Below, piece after piece: positions 1 through 8,335 of a stretch of DNA of 11,251 nt. Origin of the DNA: Tieghemiomyces parasiticus. Lineage: Eukaryota; Kickxellomycota; Dimargaritomycetes; Dimargaritales; Dimargaritaceae. Below the pieces are notes generated by a model. That model saw nothing but the letters and a program-made list of their open reading frames with translations, searched no databases and was not told the DNA's origin. The stretch lies in assembly GCA_027575765.1 (NCBI GenBank), contig JANBPT010001288.1, positions 1 to 11,251 on the forward strand. Direction: 5' to 3'. Each line of letters starts with the position of its first letter. The stretch's first letter is position 1. The translations under genes and the position numbers were made by a program.

Positions 1-118
1 GGATGTCATGCTCACTCTCTGAGGAATTGGAATTTCCCATGAGTGGTCCATAAATAGCCTAAAACCTACCAGGGGCAAAAGTGAACTGATTCCCCTTTCC
101 CTTTCCTTTCGGTTACAG
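1..118 (+). repeat. Intron-like repeat, copy A (left edge)
   Basis: This is the first copy of a roughly 118-nt repeat whose second copy lies at 225-343. The two share GGATGTCATGCTCACTCTCT at the start, ATAGCCTAAAACCT and CCAGGGGC in the middle, and a pyrimidine-rich tract ending in TTACAG. The end resembles a fungal 3' splice site on the plus strand. Forty bases later (159) comes GTGAGT, a good donor, so 119-158 could be a tiny exon. The window begins exactly at the left end of the alignable part, so the repeat may extend further. No coding product was recognised. Confidence 0.8.
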
Positions 119-224
119 TCTATTTTCCGGAATAAAACGTGCTTGTTGAGCGCAGCTTGTGAGTCCTTAGATGGAAAGGGGGGAGGAAAGGGGTGAATCC
201 CCTTTTTTCTTTTCCTGGTCGTTT

Positions 225-343
225 GGATGTCATGCTCACTCTCTAAGGGATAGAATTTTCCTATGAGTGATCGATTGATAGCCTAAAACCTGCCAGGGGC
301 AGAAGTTAGCTGATTCTTCTTTTTCCTCTCTTCTCAATTACAG
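225..343 (+). repeat. Intron-like repeat, copy B
   Basis: This second copy is offset by 224 nt from copy A and aligns with it nearly end to end, with scattered substitutions, ending in a pyrimidine tract and ATTACAG at 338-343. Together with the donor-like GTGAGT at 159, the segment 159-343 has the shape of a 185-nt spliceosomal intron. After the acceptor, 29 bases lead to another GTGAGG at 373. Between the copies, 187-205 forms a hairpin with a 7-bp stem (AAAGGGG / CCCCTTT, loop TGAAT) followed by a T-rich tract. Whether these are real introns or a tandem duplication of non-coding DNA cannot be decided from sequence alone. Confidence 0.8.
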
Positions 344-1097
344 TATATATAGTTGCTTTTTTTGTCATCGTTGTGAGGGTATCGAAGGCACTAGTGATGC
401 CATGGGTCGTTTTTCCTCTCTCTTGTTTGTGTCAGTGGGGTCTGCGTCAATCAATCCCAATTACGCAGGCTGTCACCGCCTGCCGGGGGATAGTTCTTGG
501 GGCGCGGTTGCCTTTTTTGGGAAGTAGGTGTCTCACTGTGCAAGTGGAAAGGTGCAGGAGGGTCTCTATCTGCCTGGGCTTCTGGGCCTGGCTCTGGGGC
601 CTCAGGCGTGGAGGGCTCTGCCGGCTCTCATTGTTGCACTACCTTTGTCGTTATCACTGCCCACTTGCTTAACTTGGTTACAGGATCGCGCAACCTGGAT
701 AGCCTGGGGGCATTTATGGTCAATAGAAGACCTTTGGCCATTGTAATGTAACCAAGCTTAGCAATTGGGCAGTGGAAACAGCAGAGGAGGGAAGTAGGCA
801 AGTAGGCCAAGGATAATTAGGCAATTCCCCAGAATGTGTTTGAAAGGTAAAGGGATTTTTTTTTTGCAGACAAGTTTTTTCTCTAAAGTTAACTGCCCCC
901 TTTGTCTAAAGTATACGGCCTGGAGGTGAGATGGTTCCTGTTTGCATAATTAAAGGGGGGCAGGAGGGAAGTCATTTGACATCTGGAGCGCATGAACCCC
1001 ATTTCCTTATTGCCGGGCAGAATACGTTATGTATACATACCTGCTCCGATTGAATGCCGCTATAAAGTCATTTGAGTATATGATAGGGGAAAATGGT
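344..1097. other. Intergenic stretch without an identified gene
   Basis: No long credible reading frame is present. On the plus strand there are further acceptor-like sites (GGTTACAG ending at 683, and a T10 run with GCAG ending at 869) and a donor-like GTGAGA at 926. The 56-nt segment 870-925 is therefore exon-like. A 41-codon frame beginning with the ATG at 402 and stopping at 525-527 starts with a signal-peptide-like run (MGRFSSLLFVSVGSAS). None of these pieces could be joined into a convincing protein. Confidence 0.4.
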
Positions 1098-1225
1098 TAA
1101 GGGGAGTGAACCCTGTAGTTTTCTTTTTTCCGCAATTATCTGGATCTTCTGGTGATAATGATTGATACAAAGCTGCCAGGGGTGGACCTGAACTGATTTC
1201 ACCTTTCCCCTTCGTTTGGTTACAG
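1098..1225 (+). repeat. Diverged copy C of the intron-like repeat
   Basis: This is a weaker relative of copies A and B. The best-kept part is GCTGCCAGGGG (about 1172-1182), then CTGAACTGATTT, a pyrimidine tract and GGTTACAG ending at 1225. The upstream part AGGGGAGTGAACCC with a following T-rich run resembles the spacer between A and B (AGGGGTGAATCCCC), so the left boundary is approximate. As in the other copies, the conserved block stops right at the acceptor-like AG. Confidence 0.55.
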
Positions 1226-1750
1226 TGTAATCAGCTACTGTCTTCATTTAATTTAGCCTACCTGCCTATGGCCCTCCCTTAGCCTTCTCCTCTAGTGATC
1301 CCTCCTCTGTCGGCTGCAATGTCCCCCCGTCACAATATCTTGGGCAACTCTTCGGGCAATTTTCGCGCAGTACCCTATAAATGGGGGAATGTCACTCGAG
1401 TACGCATCCTACTGGCTCTTGGGTATTGTCTGCCTCATTACGCGGTATGTTACTTTTATCCGGCCACACCCTGCAGATAACCCACCAAGTTCTGGTGGAC
1501 GGTTTGAGCCCGTTCTGATACTATCCTCGAATACCCTCACGCGGATATATCGTATGGCTAGTCACTCGCCTTGATTAGGATCTTCAGTTACCCCACCATA
1601 CTTGTGATGTGTCCCCCTCTCCCTCCCTCTACTTGTCTTCGCAAATTGTTGATTTACCTGCTCATTCTACTAATGCCAATACCGTAGATGTCTAGTACAA
1701 AATGCTAATTAGGATATAAGCTACATAGGAAACAGTTGGCCATGGGTTGG
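1226..1750. other. Intergenic region downstream of NUF2
   Basis: This stretch of about 525 nt lies beyond the NUF2 stop codon and should hold its 3' UTR, which on the minus strand extends leftward from 1750. No clear AATAAA was found close to the stop; the minus strand has an AT-rich patch with TATGTA around 1715-1725. Short plus-strand frames at 1295-1574 overlap one another in different phases and match no family I recognise. Confidence 0.5.
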
Positions 1751-4064
1751 TCATTGGGCTGGGTAGCGGCCCGGTGTGATGAGTTGAAGCAGTTTGTGTT
1801 GGTACATTTCAACACGGTCTTTCAGGCGTAGGTAATCTGTTAGCATGGCCTCGAGCTCTTTCTCGGTGTTGTCGCGAAGCTCGGTCGTCTACAAATCCAA
1901 GATGAGTGGACCATTAGTTCAGTAGGGGGGAGGTGTTAGTCATTAATTCGGATGTCAGTACTAATGGACATGCCATTGCCTTCTTTCTTTTAGCTCGGCC
2001 CCATGGGGACTGAAGATAGCCATTAGGCACCAGTCTAGCCAGAACTCAGGAGGTTGTAAACCTCTAATACTTACCCGTTGTTCCATTTCCTCGGTCAGTC
2101 GCTTGCTACGGGTGATCTTCTCCTTGGCGGCCTCGGCTTCCTGGCTGGCCTCCTCTAAGTCGGCCTGCAACTGCTTCTTCTTGGCCAAAAGTCCCTCCAT
2201 TTTCATCGTCCGTTGCTTTTCGAGGCGAGCAGACTTGTCTTGGGCCAGGTCGAGCTGGCGCCGCAGCCGCTGTTGGCCCATTTCGAGCTCGCGGAATTGG
2301 ATCTGGCGCTGTTCAAGCTGTTCTCGGTCGCGGGTGATTTGCTGGAGGGATTCCTCGACCTTATGCTCTTCCGTCTGGCAGTCCTCCTGGAGTCGGAGGC
2401 TGGCCGACAATTCCTGCTCTACCACGTCCATCGTCTCGATGCGTATCTCCAGCTGACGTAGCTTGTGCTCGAGCCCGGCCAGACTGTGCCGGCTCTGTGC
2501 TACCACTTCGTTCATCTCCTGGAGTTCCTCCTTAGCCTTCTCAGGGTCCTGTACGATCTTGGACTTAAGGTCGTTGATTCGGTTACGCAGCTCGTTCTCC
2601 TCGGTTTGACATTTTGCCTGACAACGTGCGCAAGGGGAGGGTAGTGATTAAGGGTCTGAGGTGAGCGTAGGGTAGCAGGTGGCAAAGTCTGTCAACGCCA
2701 ACTCCACCGGTCGAGTGCGTCTAGCAATGTCCTCCAGGACCCTAATGAGCCTTGCCGGGTACTTACCACGATCTCGTGTAGTTCTTTGTATTCGTCGCGA
2801 ATGGCATTCACATCTTTTTTGATGACGTTATACGTGGCCGTGATGCGCGCGTTTTCCTGGTGCAACTTCTCGTTGTCATCCTTGAGTTTGACGACCTGTG
2901 GCTGCTCTTGTACCTGGCGGTGACTACAAGAATATGTCGCAGTGATTTGACATAGGAGCGGTTCGGGTTGGGGAGAGGTTAGTAGGTAGACACTAGGCCC
3001 TACGAAAGAAAGAAAAAATAATAAAATTAACGGGAAGTGAGCGACAGAATCGATAAATTCGACGGAGGCTACGGATAAGAGGATGGTTTTGACTCACCGG
3101 ATCATATTGATTTTCTCTTGAAGCTCTTGTTGCTCCTGCTGTAGCGAGCTGAGTCGCTTGGCGTAGTCGTCCTGAGGGCACAAGGTGAGCGGGGGTAGTC
3201 CAGTGCATGGCCAGTGATTAGTTTTGTTCCACTTCAGCATCAAGGATCCATCACTCGGGGGGGGGCACGCTACCGACAATGGATCCCCGGGTCACTTACC
3301 GCTTGGTTGACATATTTATCGTACACGGCCATGCGCTCCTCGCGGAACTTGGCAAAGTTTATCATGGCGCTCAGGACCCGTTTGACCTGCCCAGGTTCGG
3401 GTCGCAGAATTTCGCGCAGGCTAAAGTCCTTGATACCCACTTCGTGCATCAAGCGGCGGCTGGTGGTGGCGAGGCCGAATTGAGATGTGATATTGCAGGT
3501 GCGGAACAACCCGAAGTAGAAAGTGAAAAGGGTTAGCAGGCTAGATGGTATTCGGTCTGTGGCCTTGGGCCCCGTCTGCACAACGGACGGTCTGGATAGG
3601 GACCTGACGATAGTCCAGGACTGCCTAGCGAAGTTATACGAACAGCTGACCTCCCCTCTCCTTCTCTTTCTCTCCTTTCCTCCTCCCTTGCTGTGTCTGT
3701 CTCCAATTACCATTGAACTCTAGGTAACTTACACATGGTGGTAAAATGTCATAAGCACAGTGCTATCGGCATGAATTTCGGGGAACTCAATGAGGTTGGC
3801 AAGCTCAACTTTAGGGTCCTCAAACTGGTCGCTAGTGATGCCCATGAAGATATCAACGAAGGCCTCGTAGACCACTTGCATGCGCTGCGGCGTCGGCTTC
3901 ATGAGGTCTTCTTCCGTAAACGGGATTTGTAGGTCGTTCATGCACTGGAGTATTTCGGCGGGCGGTAGGGCTGGGAAGCTGTACGGAGCACGCCCGCCGA
4001 CCGTACCACCCGCGCCAAGACCACCCCCGCCGTTGCGCGGGGTCATGCTACCGTAGTTGAGCAT
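1751..4064 (-). CDS. NUF2: Kinetochore protein Nuf2 (Ndc80 complex), six exons
   Basis: Nuf2 pairs with Ndc80 in the Ndc80 complex, which binds spindle microtubules at the outer kinetochore. The exons, read on the minus strand, are 4064-3733, 3459-3300, 3171-3098, 2923-2767, 2617-2075 and 1888-1751. They total 1404 nt and encode 467 aa, close to the 450-465 aa usual for the family. All five introns have GTAAGT or GTGAGT donors and CAG or TAG acceptors, and the phases match. The first junction rebuilds the family motif FYHHV-RRLMHEVGIKDFS. After a glycine-rich leader (residues 10-25), the calponin-homology-like head runs from about residue 28 to 160, with EILQCMNDLQIPFTEEDL, LIEFPEIH and INFAKFREERM. 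From about residue 163 to the end the chain is a heptad-rich coiled coil with long E/Q/K/R runs. The first ATG of the open frame is used. Identity is very secure; exon borders are predicted but mutually consistent. Confidence 0.97.
3650..3689. repeat. 40-nt pure pyrimidine/purine tract in NUF2 intron 1
   Basis: The plus strand carries 40 consecutive C/T bases without interruption. In the NUF2 sense this is a polypurine run (GGAGGAAAGGAG-like), starting 43 nt inside the 273-nt first intron. Such GA-rich runs can act as splicing enhancers or adopt unusual structures. Here it may simply be low-complexity intron sequence. Confidence 0.85.
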
Positions 4065-4338
4065 AGTAATGGAGAGGCGGTGGTTTGGACTTGGTCGTAA
4101 GCGCTGTCGCTAGAGGGGGAGAAGGAATATGAAGATGCGGAGTTGGTAACGTGGAGCGGGGTCGTGAACGGATGTGGTTTGACGCGAGAATTCTGGTTAA
4201 GGTATTTTGGGGAAAGGGGTCCTCAGGAGCAGAGATAGCGCTATCGGCTGCGCAGCGTAATCAAAACAAGCTGCCGGCAAGGCCATTCCACTCGGGCGGA
4301 GTTTGGAAGCTATTTGGAGCTACAACCCGTATATTTGT

Positions 4339-4348
4339 ATCACGTGAT
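4339..4348. promoter_or_regulatory. ATCACGTGAT palindrome upstream of NUF2
   Basis: This perfect 10-bp palindrome contains the bHLH core CACGTG, in the extended TCACGTGA form typical of Cbf1-like factors. It lies 275 bp upstream of the NUF2 ATG and also sits within the likely OST1 3' region, next to the candidate AATAAA. The same 10-mer occurs at 8336-8345 upstream of COQ5. The site is seen; binding is inferred. Confidence 0.45.
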
Positions 4349-4349
4349 T

Positions 4350-4355
4350 TTTATT
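4350..4355 (-). terminator. Candidate poly(A) signal of OST1
   Basis: AATAAA reads on the minus strand about 210 nt after the OST1 stop codon, a plausible place for the cleavage/polyadenylation signal. Fungal poly(A) signals are degenerate, so the assignment is tentative. Confidence 0.35.
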
Positions 4356-4563
4356 CGGACTGGCAGAGGGACTGAGCATACCCCCGCCCCCCTATCGAAT
4401 GCGGTTGTAGCCAACGATCAATCCGACTGGTGAAACCAGCTCTGTTGATGGAGCGAAAAGGTCGCCATTGCACCAAATACTCGAGACTGTATCCTAGACC
4501 ACTCAACCAACCTGCTAACCCGACAGGGAAAGAATCCAGGTCCCGCACGGTACGGAGCAATGC

Positions 4564-6186
4564 CTAGTTCTTGCCCCTCCGTTTCTTTTTGCCTGATTCG
4601 GGCACGCCGGCCTTCCGAGTGGGCACAGGGGTGGACGGGGCAGCGGCGACTTTCTTGCTAAGGCCTGGTGTGCTGCTAACCGCTGGCTCGTTGGTATCCT
4701 TAACTGGGACACTGGTAGCGTGGGAACCGTGGTGGGGGAGCAGCTGAAAGTTCATCCGGGAGACAGCGGAGGCCAGGCCAAAGAAGGCCAGCAGGGCGCC
4801 AGCCAAGACGAACGGCTTAAGGAGTAGGTACAGCGGGTTAAAGCGATATGACACGATGATGGGAAACTGGTCAAGCTCGGGGACGACCAGGCGACGGTGA
4901 ATGCGGACGGTCGGGCGGCCAACGCTATCCATGTAGCTGTAGAAGGTACCCTCGGTAACGTCATCAAGGGTGGCAGCGGTACGGATGGCCACATCCTGGG
5001 CGCCTTCGGGGAGCACCACCTCGAGATAGGCATCCTCAACAGGGGCGTCAGGGAAGTAGCTAGGCAGGGTGACGCGGAGGTTGTAGCGCTCAGTCGATGG
5101 GTCGTAGCGCAGCAGGTCGGTGAGGGGTTGCTTGTACCCGTGATTCCAGTTGTAGATCCAGCCGCCGGCGAGCTGGTAGCGTGACATAAACTCGAGGACG
5201 GCGGCCCGCGGGCGGTCGTAGCGCAAGTGGGTCGTGGACACGTTACCCACCTCGTCCTTGAAGTAAACGCTGTGGGCAGTGACCGGCAGCTCCAGGGCAA
5301 AGTTGTTGATTACGATTCCAACCGGAGTGTTGGGAATCAGCTGCAAGACCTGTTGGAAGTGGCCCTTTAGCACGGCTCCATTGTGCTTGACCACCGCGTG
5401 CTCGTCCACGGACGCGTGGCCCGCCCAGTGGCTGATCTCCACATGACGCTCGGCAGTCGGTATGACCAGTGGGATTAAGTCGCATGGGTAATGCACGCGC
5501 AGCGGAGCGCGGGCAAAGGCGGGCAAGTCGCGGTATGGCCCGTAGGTGATGGTACGGCCGGACTTGGCCACCGGAGTCGGCTGGTCACTGAAGCTCTCCG
5601 TTTTTCCGGAGGGTAGGGTGATCTTAGTCGTTTGGCGCTTCGACGGGTACAGACTAGGCAGGTAGGCGTCACCCGAATAGACCAGATACTGTTGACCAAA
5701 TTGCGGGAGGGCGCGCGGGAGCGGGGAGAGAGCCGCGGTGTGGGCGACCAGGACGTTGAGCTTGGTCGACTGACCGGGGGCCAACGGGTGGAGCAGTTCA
5801 ATGTCAAAGACCGCGTAGGTCTCGGCCGTGGCGTCATCGCGCACCACGTCAGGCAGCGGTGTTACCAGCAGGGCCTCGCCCGTGGCCACATCATTGGCAT
5901 AGACCAGACCCACCTGCGCCGCGGTGGCATTGGGCATCAGCCAGTAGTAGTGCTGGACAGGAGCCTGGCCGGTGTTGCGGAGCTCTGTGTCGACTTTCTC
6001 GCGCACAAGGGTACGGGACAGGTCGACCTTCCGCGTGACAACCACCTGGGTCAGATCGCCAGAAGCCTCGCTCACGGCGGAATTGACGGCACGGGCCATG
6101 ACAACAGCCGCCTGGCTGATGCCCACGAGAACCAGGGCGGCCAAAAATAGATGGCGGCCACCCTGTAAGGTACGAAGCAGTTGCAT
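4564..6186 (-). CDS. OST1: Oligosaccharyltransferase subunit Ost1 (ribophorin I)
   Basis: Ost1/ribophorin I is a subunit of the ER oligosaccharyltransferase, which transfers the preformed glycan to Asn in nascent proteins. The single uninterrupted exon encodes 540 aa. Residues 1-27 form a signal peptide with hydrophobic core LFLAALVLVGIS. The large lumenal part carries family hallmarks: the Y-x-G-D segment (YLVYSGDAYLPSLY), HNGAVLKGHF, YFKDEVGNVSTTHL, AGGWIYNWNHGY, VVLPEGAQDVAI and YMDSVGRPTV. One membrane span lies at about 458-476, followed by a cytosolic tail of about 65 residues ending in the basic GKKKRRGKN. That tail is much shorter than in mammalian ribophorin I and closer to yeast. 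The frame is open for about 100 codons before the start but contains no other ATG, so the Met at 6186 is the only ATG start, and it begins the signal peptide. N-glycosylation sequons are visible (for example N86-A-T). Confidence 0.97.
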   Translation of the reverse strand: MQLLRTLQGGRHLFLAALVLVGISQAAVVMARAVNSAVSEASGDLTQVVVTRKVDLSRTLVREKVDTELRNTGQAPVQHYYWLMPNATAAQVGLVYANDVATGEALLVTPLPDVVRDDATAETYAVFDIELLHPLAPGQSTKLNVLVAHTAALSPLPRALPQFGQQYLVYSGDAYLPSLYPSKRQTTKITLPSGKTESFSDQPTPVAKSGRTITYGPYRDLPAFARAPLRVHYPCDLIPLVIPTAERHVEISHWAGHASVDEHAVVKHNGAVLKGHFQQVLQLIPNTPVGIVINNFALELPVTAHSVYFKDEVGNVSTTHLRYDRPRAAVLEFMSRYQLAGGWIYNWNHGYKQPLTDLLRYDPSTERYNLRVTLPSYFPDAPVEDAYLEVVLPEGAQDVAIRTAATLDDVTEGTFYSYMDSVGRPTVRIHRRLVVPELDQFPIIVSYRFNPLYLLLKPFVLAGALLAFFGLASAVSRMNFQLLPHHGSHATSVPVKDTNEPAVSSTPGLSKKVAAAPSTPVPTRKAGVPESGKKKRRGKN

Positions 6187-6514
6187 AGTCGGAACGGAAG
6201 GGGACAGGGCGATGGATAAGGAGATGCGCCGCCTAACTATACAAATGGGGTGATGGTGTGGGTACAACCAGCAGAGATGGACTGGCAGTAGAGAAACGAC
6301 CAGATGGCGGTCTGATGGGCTACCCCTTCGGAATGTCTTGGGTACCGGTAGGCCGTGTAGGCTTCTCGTGGGTGAGTGAGTGCACCGGAGCCATCCCACG
6401 CAGGCACCTGGGTGACGAAAAACCAACGAGGGGGGTAGTTTAATTGGTCGTTGAATACCTGTGAGGCGCCGTCCCGAGTATGGCTGCAAGCCTGGTGCTA
6501 ATGCCAGCCGGTTA

Positions 6515-6600
6515 GCTACTGAAGCCTCAGGTGAAATGGAAATTTTATTTATAGTGAATCTAAGGCAGGCGACCTTTGGCCATATGCTACTGAAGCCTCA
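6515..6600. repeat. 15-bp direct repeat pair GCTACTGAAGCCTCA
   Basis: The 15-mer occurs exactly at 6515-6529 and again at 6586-6600, 71 bp apart, in the OST1 upstream region. The first copy overlaps a small inverted repeat (GCTAA at about 6497 and TTAGC at about 6512). Function is unknown. It could be a footprint of a small duplication or a pair of regulatory sites. Confidence 0.75.
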
Positions 6601-6725
6601 TGGTCTAGATTCCACCCGTAGGGTTCCACGGTCCACGGCCCGATACCCATCGACTGTGCCATATAACTTTATCTAGGGTTGACGGTAAGCCGGCTGCATG
6701 CCATCGTTGCCACTGATACGCGAAA

Positions 6726-6731
6726 TTTATT
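6726..6731 (-). terminator. Candidate poly(A) signal of COQ5
   Basis: AATAAA on the minus strand, about 120 nt beyond the COQ5 stop codon and within AT-rich sequence, is positioned as expected for a fungal 3' end. Confidence 0.4.
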
Positions 6732-6788
6732 TTCATTATGGCCCGTGTACACCCCAGATCCTAATTAGTAGTTACCGAGAACGCGATG

Positions 6789-6844
6789 CTACACTTCGAT
6801 GCCCACCTAGCCGCTCAACCTAAACCACACGGCTGAAAGTGTAG
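6789..6844 (-). repeat. Nested inverted repeat in the COQ5 3' UTR
   Basis: CTACACTT (6789-6796) pairs perfectly with AAGTGTAG (6837-6844). Inside it, AGCCG (6809-6813) pairs with CGGCT (6830-6834), leaving an asymmetric internal loop and a 16-nt apical loop. On the transcript the hairpin would begin only about 4 nt after the COQ5 stop codon. Confidence 0.6.
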
Positions 6845-6848
6845 TGAC

Positions 6849-7975
6849 CTAAAGCTTAAATCCAGAGTGGATCGCGGCCACTCCGAATGTCAGGTTCTCG
6901 TACCCGCTACCCACAGTGTAGAAGCCGGCGTCGCGGATAATCTGGGCAAATTTGTCTTGGCGGGGAAACTTGCGGATGCTCTCCACGAGGTATTGGTACG
7001 AGTCACGGTCGGCGGCGATCAGCTGGCCCAGGGCCGGGATGACCTGGAAAGAATAAAGGTCATAGATTCTGGATGGCGTGGGCAGGATGGCGGGAGGAGA
7101 TGAAAAAATATTAATAATCACAAACGAGCGGTGAGAAGACAGTTAGGTCGGTCAGAGAGGTGAGGACGGAGGAGTAGCCCTGTCTGATAGGGAGCGCTTC
7201 CATGTCGGTTTCTGAACCGTGTATAGATCGGCCGTTTTAACGGCCCGTCTAGACAGCACGACACTTACTGGCCGACGACGGGGTTGTCGACGTGGCTGAA
7301 CTCGAGACACATGAAGCGACCCCCGGGCTTGAGGACACGGTAGGCCTCGCGAACCACCTGGTCGACGTGGGTGCAGTTACGAATCCCAAAGGCAATGGTA
7401 TAGGCGTCAACAGACTCGGATGGTACGGTACTCAAATCTTCCGCGTTGCCGACCTCCAAGGTGACCTGGGACCGCAGATCATAGGCCGAGTTCTTGAACC
7501 GCTGGCGGCCCACCTCAACCATATCCGGATTGATGTCGATCAAGTGGACACGGGCGGTCTGGTCGCCATGGACGCTATCGCAGTAGTTGAGAAACCGCTG
7601 GGCGATATCGCCCGTCCCACCGGCCACGTCCAGGAGCACCGTGCCGGGCGGCGGGGCCAGCCGCCGGATGAACTGGTCTTTCCATAACCGGTGGATACCT
7701 CCGCTCATAGCGTCGTTCATCACGTCGTAATTGGTTGCCACGCTCGAGAACACCTGGGCCACCAAGCGCTCCTTGTCGGTCTCGGGCACATTGCGAAACC
7801 CAAAGTGGGTCTCGGAGGTGGCCGAATTCGGCGGGACCGATCCGCTGCCGCCGGCCGGATTCGATAGGAAGCGGCACATGTAGCCTACATTGGGACGTAC
7901 AGGGCGGATAACGGGCCTTGTGACGGACCAGTTTAGAGAGAGGCCGCGCCCCAGAGCGGATCGGTGGAAGGCCAT
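6849..7975 (-). CDS. COQ5: Mitochondrial C-methyltransferase Coq5, two exons
   Basis: Coq5 performs the SAM-dependent C-methylation of the benzoquinone ring in ubiquinone synthesis and works in the CoQ-synthome at the matrix side of the inner mitochondrial membrane. The exons are 7975-7269 and 7068-6849. The 200-nt intron (GTAAGT ... CCAG) splits a Gln codon, and joining restores [15 protein letters not shown], a family block. The product is 308 aa, the usual length. Residues 1-54 contain many Arg and no acidic residue, as in a mitochondrial presequence. Visible motifs are the UbiE/COQ5 signature [17 protein letters not shown] (83-99), SAM motif [11 protein letters not shown] (114-123), LIDIN (145-149), [15 protein letters not shown] (213-227) and [16 protein letters not shown]. 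No other ATG precedes the chosen one in frame. Confidence 0.98.
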
Positions 7976-8335
7976 GGTCAAGGTTGGGTAGTGACTAGAA
8001 GCCAGGGTGCGACGACAAGTGAGGCACGTTTCTGCGAATGGCGGAGGGAATGGGGGAGATATGAGCACCGTAGCTGGTAAGGGGAACGTGGTACAAGAGA
8101 GTGCAGTCGAATGGGAATCTCAGCCCGGCCAGGTGCGGGGCCAGTTGGAGCTCGTCGGTGCGGGAAGGGGGTCAACACAAACTTGACTTGTATCAAGCGG
8201 TGTAGTCAACCACTCGCTCACCTTTTAATTGATAGGGGGGGGGCTGTACCCTTACTACATGCAACGTAGGAGGCCATACATTAGTGTTCCGCGTCACCTT
8301 ATCGTCGCGTGGCTTGGCTAGCCTAAAATCAACCG

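Larger units (their letters stand above)
4065..4563. other. Intergenic: OST1 3' UTR and NUF2 promoter
   Basis: Both flanking genes read leftward, so this 499-nt gap must hold the end of the OST1 transcript and the promoter of NUF2. It contains a candidate poly(A) signal (4350-4355), the palindrome ATCACGTGAT (4339-4348), a 12-bp palindrome GATAGCGCTATC (4234-4245) and GACGCGA at 4181-4187. The last resembles the ACGCG core recognised by fungal MBF-type cell-cycle factors, which would suit a mitotic gene, but a single partial match is weak. No RNA gene was found. Confidence 0.55.
6187..6848. other. Intergenic: COQ5 3' UTR and OST1 promoter
   Basis: This 662-nt gap between two leftward genes contains a nested inverted repeat just after the COQ5 stop (6789-6844), a likely poly(A) signal (6726-6731), a 15-bp direct repeat (6515-6529 and 6586-6600) and a minus-strand TATAAAT at 6553-6547. 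The TATAAAT lies about 360 bp before the OST1 ATG, rather far for its TATA box. Several short frames overlap here without family matches. No tRNA or other RNA gene was seen. Confidence 0.5.

Noticed and set aside
187..205. Hairpin followed by T-rich run, resembling an intrinsic terminator
   Set aside because: Bacterial-type termination does not apply to this intron-containing nuclear DNA, and no RNA polymerase III gene precedes it.
373..751. Overlapping plus-strand frames of 72-99 codons
   Set aside because: They begin at GTG or TTG rather than ATG or overlap in other phases; the Trp/Leu/Gly-rich translations look random.
2103..2461. Plus-strand frames of 82-117 codons
   Set aside because: They are the antisense of NUF2 exon 5. 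The coiled-coil codon pattern leaves the opposite strand open, and the translations (Ser/Arg/Cys-rich) are not protein-like.
4752..6150. Several long frames on both strands inside OST1
   Set aside because: They overlap a strongly supported OST1 reading frame. The alternatives are Arg/Pro/Ser-rich or Gly/Val-rich shadows with no conserved motifs.
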